Part shown: piece by piece, positions 15,684-23,609 of the stretch
Layout of the letters: the number at the start of each line of letters is the position of its first letter
Numbering within the stretch: position 1 is the stretch's first letter
Assembly (NCBI GenBank): GCA_002403335.1
Contig: DHHO01000011.1
Span: forward strand, 3,367 to 67,366
DNA from: Caldiserica bacterium UBA4770
Lineage (GTDB): Bacteria; Caldisericota; Caldisericia; Caldisericales; Caldisericaceae
Direction of reading: 5' to 3'
DNA: 64,000 bases
Made by a program: the position numbers and the translations under genes
The notes under the pieces: generated by a model
The model's database searches: none
Seen by the model: the letters and a program-made list of their open reading frames with translations, nothing else
Told to the model about the DNA's origin: nothing

Positions 15684-16013
15684 ATGAACAGTATGCTTTT
15701 AAGTTTGTTTCTTGCAGTAATTTTAATGGTACGTCTACTTCCACTTTCTAGAGCGACAAACGTTACAGTAAGCATAATTGCTGGTATTCTATTCATTGTT
15801 TTCGGGATCTCAGAGTACCGGGAAAAGGGATGGAAGGCTCTTGGTATAGCAGGTGTAGGGCTACTCCTTATAATCTTCTCATTTATACCTGCGCTTAATT
15901 CAGGTGGAGCATTTGTGGCAGTCACAATCATTCTTTCACTGATTGTTATAATTCTTACGGTTCTTTCCGAATTTATAAAGCCAAAGAAAGAAGAACCAAA
16001 AAAAGAGGCATAA
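15684..16013 (+). CDS. Small integral membrane protein, function unknown
   Basis: A 109-residue protein with three to four predicted membrane helices (about 3-20, 26-43, 51-68 and 75-95) and a charged KPKKEEPKKEA tail. A strong AAGGAGGTG site and a near-consensus promoter precede it. It is followed 1 nt later by a coiled-coil protein gene and then a LapA-like gene. I do not recognise a named family. Confidence 0.7.
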   Translation: MNSMLLSLFLAVILMVRLLPLSRATNVTVSIIAGILFIVFGISEYREKGWKALGIAGVGLLLIIFSFIPALNSGGAFVAVTIILSLIVIILTVLSEFIKPKKEEPKKEA

Positions 16014-16014
16014 A

Positions 16015-16458
16015 ATGGATGAATTTTGGAACAAGTTTAAACAGGGCGCAAAAGAGGTTGGTGATAGGGCTGCAAAACTTGCAAAAATTACTGCACTTCA
16101 AGCAGAGATTGCTACATTGAACACTTCAAAGGGAGGCAAGTTTTCAGAGATCGGTAAGAAAGTATATGCTCTCTACCAGGAAGGTAAGATACCCCCAGAG
16201 GCAGTGGAGCTCCTTATGGATGTCATCGCCCCAATTAAAGAGGTCGAAGATAAGATAAAAGAAAAAGACGAAGAGATCGAGAGAATAAGAAAGGAATTAG
16301 CAAGCGAGGAGAAGAAAGAGGAAGTAAAACCTACTGAAGAGAAACCAGAGGAGGCTCCGCAGGTAAAAGAGGAAGAAAAACCCATTGAGGAAAAGCCTGA
16401 GGAAGGTGAGGTAAGCGCAGAGAAACCAGAGGAAAAAGAAGAGAGAGGGTTACAATGA
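16015..16458 (+). CDS. Coiled-coil, Glu/Lys-rich protein
   Basis: A 147-residue soluble protein. Residues 1-60 are amphipathic (FWNKFKQGAKEVGDRAAKLAK) and resemble small 'zinc ribbon-less' envelope-associated proteins. Residues 75-105 are a likely coiled coil, and the last about 45 residues are a low-complexity Glu/Lys/Pro tail (repeated EKPEE). It sits between two membrane-protein genes and overlaps the second by 4 nt, so it may be a peripheral partner of them. Function unknown. Confidence 0.65.
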   Translation: MDEFWNKFKQGAKEVGDRAAKLAKITALQAEIATLNTSKGGKFSEIGKKVYALYQEGKIPPEAVELLMDVIAPIKEVEDKIKEKDEEIERIRKELASEEKKEEVKPTEEKPEEAPQVKEEEKPIEEKPEEGEVSAEKPEEKEERGLQ

Positions 16459-16958
16459 GGCGCTTCAACACATTTCTTATTATCCTGCTCATTGTACTTG
16501 CCATAAGCCTTATATTTATAGTCCAGAACAGTGGAACGACTGTTGACCTGAAGTTTTTGGGGTGGACATTTAGCAACATATCTGTAGGACTTACAAGTGT
16601 CCTTATTTTTATCATCGGCTTTATCGCTATGTGGATTATCTCAATTATGATTTATCTGAGCGGAACCTCCAGATACAGAAAAGAAGTAAGTGAGATGGGA
16701 AGCGTTATAAAGAAACTTGAGGAAGAGAAGACAAAGTTAAAAGAAGATTACGACAAGCTTTTGAAGGATGCCGAAGATAAGAAAAGGGAATTTGAGTTCA
16801 AAACAAAAGAGCTCGAGGAAAAGATAAAAAGTCTCGAGGAGGAGATAAAGGTAGCTACAACACCGGAAGGAGAATCTCCTTCCCCTCCTGAGGTCATTGA
16901 AGCAGAGGAACCTCCTCAGGAGCAGAAGAAAAAGAAAGGCCTCTTCCGCAGAGGATAA
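16455..16958 (+). CDS. LapA-domain (DUF1049-like) membrane protein
   Basis: A 167-residue protein. Two membrane helices (about 5-25 and 43-67) bracket the pattern IVQNSGTTVDLKFLGWTF, typical of the LapA/DUF1049 family. A long charged coiled coil follows (about 75-135), then a KKKKGLFRRG end. In enterobacteria LapA helps lipopolysaccharide assembly, but the family occurs widely, so that role is not assumed. A hairpin at 16999-17033 (CTTGAAGCGGAAG / CTTCCTTTCAAG) lies after the gene without a clear U-tract. Confidence 0.75.
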   Translation: MRRFNTFLIILLIVLAISLIFIVQNSGTTVDLKFLGWTFSNISVGLTSVLIFIIGFIAMWIISIMIYLSGTSRYRKEVSEMGSVIKKLEEEKTKLKEDYDKLLKDAEDKKREFEFKTKELEEKIKSLEEEIKVATTPEGESPSPPEVIEAEEPPQEQKKKKGLFRRG

Positions 16959-17073
16959 TATACATTAAGAGAATTACACCTTCGGAAGTATATATTTACT
17001 TGAAGCGGAAGTAATCCCGTGCTTCCTTTCAAGGGAGGGCTAAATTGTTATTTTTTAACTTCATAAATCTACA

Positions 17074-17079
17074 TATAAT
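17074..17079 (+). promoter_or_regulatory. -10 box for probable leaderless rdgB mRNA
   Basis: A perfect TATAAT ends 6 nt before the ATG at 17086, and no Shine-Dalgarno-like sequence lies between. A transcript starting at the usual distance would begin at or next to the start codon. The -35 region is not obvious. Confidence 0.45.
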
Positions 17080-17085
17080 TTTCTG

Positions 17086-17853
17086 ATGTTTAAAATAATT
17101 GTTGCTACAAAAAACAAAGGAAAGTTAAAGGAAATCAAAAATATTCTCTCAGATATCCCTGTTAGAATTATTCACATTACGCAGGATAATGGTACCATAG
17201 AAGAGGATGGAAATACCTACATTGAAAATGCCCTCAAGAAGGCAAAGTACTATGCAGAAAAGTACAGAATGCCTGCCCTGGCAGATGACTCCGGCCTTGA
17301 GATTGATGCATTGAAGGGAGCTCCTGGAATTCACTCTGCGCGATTTATGGGAGAGGGAACCTCCTTTGATAGTAAGATTCAGGAGATTCTGCGTTTAATG
17401 GAGAATACAAGTGAAAGAAATGCAAGGTTCAGATGTGTAGCAGTACTTTATATACCTTCGGAAGGAAAATATTATACGACAGAAGGAGTTGTAGAAGGGG
17501 AGATTCTCAGAGAGCCCCACAAAAAGGAGGGCTCAGGTTTTGGGTATGACCCTATTTTTAAACCTGCCGGTTATAATGAGAGCTTCTCAACGCTCGGAGA
17601 GGAGATCAAAAATCAAATAAGCCACAGAAGTATCGCTCTTAGAAAAATGAAGGACATTATTTTAAACGAAGTACTGGGAGGGAGTATGACAGAAATAAAG
17701 ATTAACGGCGTTAAACTTGCTGCAAATAGCTATGTATATACTGTTTTTGAGAAAGTTATCCTTGCACTGCTTGACACCCTTAACAATATTCCGGAGATTC
17801 AAACCATTGAAATAAAAATAGACAAAACCAGGCACAAAGAAAAAATAGTTTGA
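17086..17853 (+). CDS. rdgB: RdgB/HAM1-type XTP/dITP pyrophosphatase with a C-terminal extension
   Basis: Residues 1-200 match the non-canonical purine NTP pyrophosphatase family: ATKNKGKLKEIK at the N-terminus, LADDSGLEIDAL, GAPGIHSARF, GSGFGYDPIF and a late SHRSIALRKM. The enzyme hydrolyses dITP and XTP to keep them out of DNA. The ORF continues about 54 residues beyond the usual end with MTEIKINGVKLAANSYVY and a helical stretch, a segment I do not recognise. That part could be a fused small domain. The start has no ribosome-binding site. Confidence 0.88.
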   Translation: MFKIIVATKNKGKLKEIKNILSDIPVRIIHITQDNGTIEEDGNTYIENALKKAKYYAEKYRMPALADDSGLEIDALKGAPGIHSARFMGEGTSFDSKIQEILRLMENTSERNARFRCVAVLYIPSEGKYYTTEGVVEGEILREPHKKEGSGFGYDPIFKPAGYNESFSTLGEEIKNQISHRSIALRKMKDIILNEVLGGSMTEIKINGVKLAANSYVYTVFEKVILALLDTLNNIPEIQTIEIKIDKTRHKEKIV

Positions 17854-17939
17854 TTTAATTCCCTTCAGGTTTTTTCTTTTACCACTTCCTTAAGCAATTC
17901 TTGTCATTATAAGAAGGAATTCTTTTTGGCTAATCCACA

Positions 17940-18436
17940 ATCACTGCGCACTCCTTTCCTTGACGAAGTCAAGTGGGAGCGTGTCTTTCGCTTTTTCTTG
18001 TCATTGCGTACTTCCTTTCTTGACGAAGTCAAGTAACCGTGTCTTTTACGGTTGAAGCAATCGCCCCACGTCGTCATTGCGCAATCCTTTCCTTGACGAA
18101 GTCAAGCGAAGCGAAGCAATCTCCTTTAATGTTTTTCATTGTCCTTGTTTTTATTTTGTCATTGCGAGCGAAGCGAAGCAATCTCGTTGTTGAAGTCTTT
18201 TGGGTGGAGTATTGAGGAGGGTCTTTTCACCTCCTCAAATTGGGACGAAGCAATCTCGTCTTTTCTTTTTGTTTTTGGGGAAAGTCCGAAGGGGGTCAGT
18301 CCACCTCTTCGAATTAAAGCAATCGCCCCACGTCGTCATTGCGAGCGAAGCGAAGCAATCTCGTTTTTGAAGTCTTTTGGGTGGAGTATTGAGGAGGGTC
18401 TTTTAACCTCCTCAAATTGAGACGAAACAATCTCGT
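17940..18436. repeat. Composite repeat block, left arm of a large inverted pair
   Basis: It contains the CACTCC...TTGACgaaGTCAA...GGGAG hairpin units, several 'cattgcgagcgaagcgaagc' segments and two copies of the GGGTGGAGTATTGAGGAGGG / CCTCCTCAAATTG hairpin. It also carries one CGAAGGGGGT / ACCTCTTCG variant. From about 17996 to 18424 it reads almost the same as the reverse complement of 23130-23538. It ends 15 nt before the stop codon of the last pilin gene. The frame at 18139-18420 is repeat artefact, not a gene. Confidence 0.88.
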
Positions 18437-18438
18437 CT

Positions 18439-18984
18439 TTATCTCTTAACCCACTCTATGCGCACTCTACCAATTATCGAAACAATAACCTTTGCTTGTT
18501 TGGTGCCGTTTTGTGTAATAATGTTTATGTGCCCTCCACCTGTATGCGGAACTCCCACATTATTAAAACTCACATCAAGATAACCCTGTGGTGGGCAACT
18601 TTTTACTCCAAAAACAACTGAGTCAGGCACATTTTTATTGAAAAACAATGGAAAGCCAATAGTTGAGGTAATCTGCCTTTTAATTAATTTTCCCTGCCCT
18701 GAAACAAGGTTTGCATCTTCACTTGCCTCAATCACATACCTATTTTGAGTGGGGTAGAAGCGAATTCTGAAACGGGCAGAGTTATCAGAACTGTGCGTTA
18801 TTGCAAGATTCTGCACAAGGAGCAAGTCCTGCTGTATTTGAGCTGCGGTATTATAAACATGGCGCTCGGTAATATACTCTGCAGTAAAAGGCACTGCAAC
18901 ACCTGTAAGAATAACGATAATTGCAAATACAATAATGAGCTCTATAAGAGTGAATGCTTTTCTTCCCTTTTCATGCAAGTCCAT
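18439..18984 (-). CDS. Type IV pilin-like protein (GspH/FimT type)
   Basis: A 181-residue prepilin-like protein with a short charged leader, prepilin peptidase site GRKA^FTLIELIIV and a hydrophobic N-terminal helix. A beta-rich globular domain ends in IVSIIGRVRIEWVKR. That ending is shared with the pilin encoded at 19085-19576 (IVSPIGRVTIDWVKK), as is the segment QQDLLxVQNLAITHS, so the two are paralogues. I chose the ATG at 18984 over the TTG immediately upstream. It lies after an intrinsic terminator and may have its own promoter (TATAAT on the minus strand at 19013-19018). Confidence 0.85.
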   Translation of the reverse strand: MDLHEKGRKAFTLIELIIVFAIIVILTGVAVPFTAEYITERHVYNTAAQIQQDLLLVQNLAITHSSDNSARFRIRFYPTQNRYVIEASEDANLVSGQGKLIKRQITSTIGFPLFFNKNVPDSVVFGVKSCPPQGYLDVSFNNVGVPHTGGGHINIITQNGTKQAKVIVSIIGRVRIEWVKR

Positions 18985-19029
18985 CAATACACCATTTTCT
19001 TCTCAATGCTCTATTATAAAAAGCTCGTA

Positions 19030-19060
19030 AAAATAAAAAAGGAGGCACTAATGCCTCCCT
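19030..19060 (-). terminator. Intrinsic terminator inside the pilin cluster
   Basis: On the minus strand GGAGGC pairs with GCCTCC around a 6-nt loop (19041-19058) and is followed by a U-rich run (complement of 19030-19040). It sits 25 nt after the stop of the 19085-19576 gene and before the last pilin gene, so it should end or reduce transcription of the four-gene operon there. Confidence 0.8.
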
Positions 19061-19084
19061 GTTATTATGTATTAATCTAAGGAT

Positions 19085-19576
19085 TTATTTCTTTACCCAG
19101 TCTATTGTTACCCTACCAATTGGAGAAACAATAACTTTGATTTGCTTGCTTCCACCAGTAAATTGAATATACACTTCCAGAGTGCAAGTGTCCGTAGCCC
19201 CTACTTTATGCAATATCCCTTGGTTGTCAAAATTAAAAGAAACTGGCAGGGTTACGCCTGCGCCACCAACCTTTACATCATAGATATTAACACTTGAAGG
19301 AAGAGTTCTTGTGGTTGTTTTAGTGCCTGCTTCATCTACAGCATACACATAACTGCTTGAACTGCTAAAAGTAATCGGAAATTTACTCTCAGTACTGTGA
19401 GTAATTGCCAAATTTTGAACACGCAACAAATCCTGCTGCAATTGAGTTGCCTCATTATACAACTGCCTGCTGCTAACATAATCTGCGGATAGAGGAACAC
19501 CAACGCCAGCAAGTATAATTATAATTACTACTACTATCAAAACCTCTACAAGGGTAAAACCCTTTTTAATGTGCAT
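19085..19576 (-). CDS. Type IV pilin-like protein (GspH/FimT type)
   Basis: A 163-residue prepilin with MHIKKG^FTLVEVLIVVV, the classical G^F cleavage site and N-terminal helix. The longer frame to 19726 has no leader of this kind, so the start is the ATG at 19576. It overlaps the preceding pilX-like gene by 11 nt. The mature domain resembles the pilin at 18439-18984. It is probably a minor pilin or pseudopilin of a type IV pilus or competence pilus. Confidence 0.87.
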   Translation of the reverse strand: MHIKKGFTLVEVLIVVVIIIILAGVGVPLSADYVSSRQLYNEATQLQQDLLRVQNLAITHSTESKFPITFSSSSSYVYAVDEAGTKTTTRTLPSSVNIYDVKVGGAGVTLPVSFNFDNQGILHKVGATDTCTLEVYIQFTGGSKQIKVIVSPIGRVTIDWVKK

Positions 19577-21086
19577 TAATAAATTCGTCGTACGATATTT
19601 TTGTCCAGGTGTATTTAGCATTAGGATTTGGAGTACTACTACTTCCGGCAGCAGACTCGACAGAGTAGTATGTATGTGTGTCACCATCTTCCCAATGTCC
19701 AGGGGTATCAACACCAAGATTCTCATTAGTAACCGGATGATACTTCACTTCATAGTTCCCGCTTAAGTCAATTGCACCTCTGGCTGCTATTGACCCCTCA
19801 CAATAAAATGTTCCACGTCCAGTAATCTCGCCTGCGGTATAAAAGAGCCCATACAAATCGGCTGTTCCATTTGATAAGTTCACATCACCATTCACAAGGA
19901 TTGCTGCAGCACCCGGGTCAGTAGGGTCGCCTACTTGAGAACTTCCATTAATAATAAGATCTCCATCTATCACAAGCGTGCCAATGCATTCAAATTGGCC
20001 GTTAATATGAACATCTCCTTGAATGTAATAAACAATATTTTTAGCATAAGTTATTAAGTTTTGCCATTGAGCAACCGTTAAATTTCCAAAAGCCCCAGTT
20101 TTGCCTTTGAGGTCATTGTAAAAATTCTGAATTCCTGTCAATGTTGATGAAGTTCCAGGTGCACCAAGGTATGATTGGATAACAGATAAAACTATTGGGT
20201 CATTTGTATTTGGAAAATTGGGTTTATCGCCGTTATAGGGAGCATCACCTGACCTAAAGGCATCGGCTAAAGTTTTATAAGCATCAATGTTAAGCATTGG
20301 AAAAGGAACAGAAGTTGCGCCTACAATTGATTCTCCAGTTACTATACCTTTCCCTGTTATGTTTCCTTCTGCTTCTGCATTACCACCACCGCCAACTCTC
20401 ACCTGGTTTTTAGCATTCCCTAAATCAATCGAACCTATTGCATGGATATCGCCCGTAACAGTTTGAGCACTTCCCCCAAAAACTATATCCCCTCCAGAAA
20501 AAAGCGCATAATTAAAAATACCTGCAGTTGTACCATCAATCCATGTTTGTTCCGTGTAAGATTCAATCTTATAAGTAACTTCGAAATTCGTTTTAATTGC
20601 TTCCCTTGCTAACTCGTTGTTACTTCTGTCAGACACAGTTCCAAGAATGTATAAATCAACATCAAGAATTTTATTTGTAGTATCATTACTGTTAACTTTT
20701 ATTTTAGCCTGATAGCTGGTTTCAAAACTTTCATCTGATGGGGGGCTCGGATTTGTAATTTGCTCACCATTAGATGGATTAATAATCCCACCCGACGTAG
20801 TTATTAAACTAGTTATATCCTCTGGAGTCAAATAATGCGAAGACGAAGGACCAGAGTTTGGATCAAAATCATTCTTAAAGTCAGGGTTAGTCCCAAAGTT
20901 TCTTAAATCAAAAAGCACCTGTGATGCTCCTGCCTCTGCTGTCAAAAGTGCCCTTTGAGAATGGGTTCTTGCATTGGTAATGGCTCTCTCAGGGATAATT
21001 TTCATCGTAAGGCCTACAATGCTAACGAGCACCAGTACTGATATTAGCACTGTATAAATCAAAGCAAAACCTTTTCTATTTTTCAT
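19566..21086 (-). CDS. PilX-like pilus assembly protein with beta-helical body
   Basis: A 506-residue protein with a type IV pilin-like start (MKNRKGFALIYTVLISVLVLV) lacking the usual Glu5. A long beta-rich region follows, with repeated short turns such as GDVHINGQFECIGTLVIDGD and VNGDVNLSNGTADLYG, resembling bactofilin or right-handed beta-helix proteins. PilX-type proteins sit with other minor pilins and aid pilus assembly or adhesion. The ATG at 21086 has AAGGAG 9 nt upstream; the earlier ATG at 21095 directly abuts the site, so I prefer 21086. Confidence 0.75.
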   Translation of the reverse strand: MKNRKGFALIYTVLISVLVLVSIVGLTMKIIPERAITNARTHSQRALLTAEAGASQVLFDLRNFGTNPDFKNDFDPNSGPSSSHYLTPEDITSLITTSGGIINPSNGEQITNPSPPSDESFETSYQAKIKVNSNDTTNKILDVDLYILGTVSDRSNNELAREAIKTNFEVTYKIESYTEQTWIDGTTAGIFNYALFSGGDIVFGGSAQTVTGDIHAIGSIDLGNAKNQVRVGGGGNAEAEGNITGKGIVTGESIVGATSVPFPMLNIDAYKTLADAFRSGDAPYNGDKPNFPNTNDPIVLSVIQSYLGAPGTSSTLTGIQNFYNDLKGKTGAFGNLTVAQWQNLITYAKNIVYYIQGDVHINGQFECIGTLVIDGDLIINGSSQVGDPTDPGAAAILVNGDVNLSNGTADLYGLFYTAGEITGRGTFYCEGSIAARGAIDLSGNYEVKYHPVTNENLGVDTPGHWEDGDTHTYYSVESAAGSSSTPNPNAKYTWTKISYDEFINAH

Positions 21087-21104
21087 TTTAAACATCTCCT
21101 TTCA

Positions 21105-21641
21105 TTAAGGATTAGTTGCCTGTGGTGAATTCCTCGAATAAACAAGCGAAGTAAAAGAAATTTGATTCGTTTTACCAAAATAGCTTATTTCACCAACGAT
21201 TGTTACAGTAATCTCGCCACCGTATCTTATAAAGTAAAGTCTTACCAATTGATGCATATCTTCAGTAATTGGTTGAGCAGCAGCTGTATTAACCTTTCTG
21301 TAAATTGAGTATGTCCCGTTAACATTTTGCTTTAAATAGTATGAGATTTCCTCTTTATTAGAGCCATAAAAAGTTAAGGAATTACCTTCCGTTGCATCAA
21401 TCATAGCGTTATTTTCCGAAGGTTTTTTAATAATTACATCTTCATTGTAGCTTGCCTGTTTAAAATCATCTGCAAGTCTATCCATAGCAAATACCAAATT
21501 TTTCTGCAGCTCAGTTTGCTGTTCGTAAAAAGTTCTCACCGTATAGTATCTCGAAATGACTCCAAAGGTAACAGTAACAATTACCAAAAGTATGGCCATT
21601 GAAACAATTAATTCAATAAGAGTAAATCCGTTCCTTCTCAT
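21105..21641 (-). CDS. PilW/GspJ-like minor pilin
   Basis: A 178-residue prepilin starting MRRNG^FTLIELIVSMAILL. The heptad-like continuation YEQQTELQKNLVFAMDRLADDFKQA is typical of PilW/GspJ-type minor pilins. It overlaps the preceding gene by 4 nt and is followed 18 nt later by the pilX-like gene. It probably forms part of the tip complex that initiates pilus assembly. Confidence 0.85.
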   Translation of the reverse strand: MRRNGFTLIELIVSMAILLVIVTVTFGVISRYYTVRTFYEQQTELQKNLVFAMDRLADDFKQASYNEDVIIKKPSENNAMIDATEGNSLTFYGSNKEEISYYLKQNVNGTYSIYRKVNTAAAQPITEDMHQLVRLYFIRYGGEITVTIVGEISYFGKTNQISFTSLVYSRNSPQATNP

Positions 21642-22402
21642 TGTCGGAAACTTTTTTCTCCTTTTAAAGTTACACTCTTTTTAGTGCCACCAACAATTTC
21701 CCCTGTTGAAGGGTCTATCGAACCACCTACAGTCCAGTAGACTGTGACTTCAATTTCATAGATTTTTTGGGTTATTTGAAGAAGATCTGGCGTAAGATCT
21801 CTAATAACTATTTGCCTCGTATAGTAAGGATATGTTGTTTTGTTAAGGAGTACGGTATAATCAAAAGTTCCTTCATCACTATAGTAAACAGGTGTTATAA
21901 CTACATTACCCGGGAGATTATTTAATGAATCACAAATTATGTCAGGTGAGTTTTCGATTCCAAAAACTGAACTAACCTTTTGTAATCTGTACGTAGCATC
22001 AACTTCTCCTGAATCGTATTTCGCATCATAGGGAGTATTTTCTGAATCATCATCATCATATTGGTCTACTGGAAAAGGAATCCCATCCGGGATATCCGAA
22101 GCAGGAGTACCGGTAGTTACCTCATAACAACCTTCATGTGAAGTAGAATGAATATACTTGTCCCATAATATTTCAGTTGGATACTGCCCCCCCTTGACAA
22201 GGGAGTCTAAAATTGTAACACTTAAGTTCCTCGTATCTTCCAACAACAATTCAGCAAGGTTTTGACCGACATTCTTATACATCGCTTGCTTGACTGAATC
22301 ATAATACGAATAATAGTTTCCTAATAACGCTAAAATGACAACCATTAATATACTGAGCGCTACCATTACCTCAATCAGAGTAAAACCTCTTCTTTTATTC
22401 AT
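21638..22402 (-). CDS. PilV/GspI-like minor pilin
   Basis: A 254-residue prepilin starting MNKRRG^FTLIEVMVALSILMVV, with NVGQNLAELLLEDTRN after the helix, as in PilV/GspI proteins. It is the first gene of the minus-strand pilin operon (pilV-, pilW-, pilX- and fimT-like). The operon contains no assembly ATPase, platform protein or prepilin peptidase, which must lie elsewhere in the genome. Confidence 0.85.
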   Translation of the reverse strand: MNKRRGFTLIEVMVALSILMVVILALLGNYYSYYDSVKQAMYKNVGQNLAELLLEDTRNLSVTILDSLVKGGQYPTEILWDKYIHSTSHEGCYEVTTGTPASDIPDGIPFPVDQYDDDDSENTPYDAKYDSGEVDATYRLQKVSSVFGIENSPDIICDSLNNLPGNVVITPVYYSDEGTFDYTVLLNKTTYPYYTRQIVIRDLTPDLLQITQKIYEIEVTVYWTVGGSIDPSTGEIVGGTKKSVTLKGEKSFRQ

Positions 22403-22561
22403 CGTAATCTTTTTTCCTCAATACCATATTATATGCTTTTATAAAAACATAACAAAAAGGAAATATCTCCTATAGCTCCTTCCACCATACAAATCCATGG
22501 TGCGCAAGCTAAAAATACTTTTCTTCGACTTCTTCCTTTATATAATAATTTTTCTTACTTA

Positions 22562-22590
22562 AATTAAAATACTTTTTTTATTTTTGTCAA
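22562..22590 (-). promoter_or_regulatory. Candidate promoter of the pilin operon
   Basis: On the minus strand TTGACA (22585-22590) is 17 nt from TTAATT (22562-22567). The -35 box is perfect and the -10 box is weak. It lies 160 nt before the pilV-like start. The interval 22403-22740 otherwise shows only AT-rich sequence. Confidence 0.4.
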
Positions 22591-22744
22591 TAGGCAAAAT
22601 TAATTTCAAAATAGAAAAATGGCAAAAAGAAACTTACGAATCCTTGCTTTGTACCTTTTAAACAAGAGAAGATAACACAGTAACAAATAAAATTCTCACG
22701 CAACTTACTCAAAGAAAAAGCATTCATTGATAAGGGGATAGAAA

Positions 22745-22771
22745 AGAAAGGCCGAGAGAGACCTCTCGGCC
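22745..22771 (-). terminator. Intrinsic terminator of the tRNA-Ser transcript
   Basis: On the minus strand GGCCGAGAG pairs perfectly with CTCTCGGCC (9 bp, short loop) and is followed by UUUCUUUUC. It is the first strong terminator after the tRNA promoter and lies 120 nt beyond the tRNA 3' end. Confidence 0.8.
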
Positions 22772-22894
22772 TAAGGAGGTGTTCTAAATACTCATGGGGC
22801 CAGGCGAGGGGAATTCCTGACCCTCATAAGTTGATATCCGGAGGAGAGGGGGAAACTCCTCCGTTGATACCTTGATGATGTTTTGGAGGGAGTT
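22745..22894 (-). ncRNA. Candidate structured RNA between tRNA-Ser and a terminator
   Basis: Read on the minus strand after the tRNA CCA end, this 150-nt segment has three stems. GGAGGAG pairs with CTCCTCC (about 22841-22863). A long arm CUUAUG-a-GGGUCAGG pairs with CCUGGCCC-CAUGAG (about 22793-22830; 14 bp with two G-U pairs). A terminator stem closes it. No ribosome-binding site or plausible gene fits. It could be an independent small RNA processed from the tRNA transcript or only a structured trailer. It lacks the GGAA/AGCAG core of SRP RNA. Confidence 0.4.
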
Positions 22895-22988
22895 TGGCGG
22901 AGAGAGTGGGATTCGAACCCACGGAAAGGTTTTAAGCCTCTCACTCGCTTAGCAGGCGAGTGCCTTAAGCCTACTCGGCCATCTCTCC
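22895..22988 (-). tRNA. tRNA-Ser (anticodon GCU)
   Basis: The acceptor stem is GGAGAGA/UCUCUCC with discriminator G and an encoded CCA (22895-22897). The D arm begins AUGGCCGAGU. The anticodon arm CUCGC-CUGCUAA-GCGAG carries GCU, reading AGC/AGU serine codons. The long variable arm and the T loop GGGTTCGAATCCC are both standard for tRNA-Ser. It is the only tRNA in the window. Confidence 0.97.
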
Positions 22989-22999
22989 GCACGTTTTTT

Positions 23000-23027
23000 A
23001 TTATAGACACTTTCGGAAAAATTTCAA
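23000..23027 (-). promoter_or_regulatory. Promoter of tRNA-Ser
   Basis: On the minus strand TTGAAA (23022-23027) is 16 nt from a perfect TATAAT (23000-23005). The expected start is about 5 nt before the tRNA 5' end. Confidence 0.75.
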
Positions 23028-23113
23028 GTTTTGGGATTAAAAATGTAGTAATAATTTAATGTTTTTGCCAGAGTAACTTTATTATACCACCCTTCAACGA
23101 GGTTCTGATTCCT

Positions 23114-23565
23114 TTACCCCTCAATAGAGAAGGTGGAAGAACCCTCCTCAATGCTCCATCCAAAAGACTTCAACAACGAGATTGCTTCGCTTCGCTCGCA
23201 ATGACGACGTGGGGCGATTGCTTTAATTCGAAGAGGTGGACTGACCCCCCTTCGGACTTTCCCCAAAAACAAAAAGAAAAGACGAGATTGCCACGGCTCA
23301 ATTTGAGGAGGTGAAAAGACCCTCCTCAATACTCCACCCAAAAAATTTACTACGAGATTGCCACGGCTGTGAAAGACAAAGGCACAGCCTCGCAATGACA
23401 AAATAAAAACAAGGACAATAAAAAACATTAAAGGAGATTGCTTCGCTTCGCTCGCAATGACGACGTGGGGCGATTGCTTCAACTGTAAAAGACACTCCCG
23501 CTTGACTTCGTCAAGGAAAGGATTGCGCAATGACAAGAGAAAACAAAACGAGTGCGCAATGACAA
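23114..23565. repeat. Composite repeat block, right arm of a large inverted pair
   Basis: The same modules as at 17940-18436, but in opposite orientation. From 23130 to 23538 its reverse complement follows 17996-18424 nearly base for base, including unusual linker phrases such as 'ctttttgtttttggggaaag' and 'tgtccttgtttttattttgt'. The main differences are a 22-nt insertion in the left copy and exchange of 'gacgaagc' with 'gccgtggc' flanks. Frames at 23114-23650 and 23298-23495 are repeat artefacts. The remaining gap sequence (22989-23113 and 23566-23609) shows nothing else. Confidence 0.88.
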
Positions 23566-23609
23566 GACAAATAGAAACTTGTTTCAGTTTAATAAAGAGG
23601 GGAATTTTA

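Noticed and set aside
18139..18420. Open frame of 93 codons with HCERSEAIS-like strings
   Set aside because: It lies wholly within the composite repeat, has no ribosome-binding site, and the same peptide strings recur in every repeat copy.
22745..22894. SRP (4.5S) RNA identity for the structured segment
   Set aside because: The GGUCAGG arm is present, but the GGAA and AGCAG core nucleotides of the SRP domain are missing.
22792..23010. 72-codon minus-strand frame over tRNA-Ser
   Set aside because: It is contained in the tRNA gene and its structured trailer; no coding evidence.
23566..23609. Shine-Dalgarno for the phosphoesterase gene (GAGGGG at 23597)
   Set aside because: The purine run is before the TATAAT box and would lie outside the transcript if that promoter is used.
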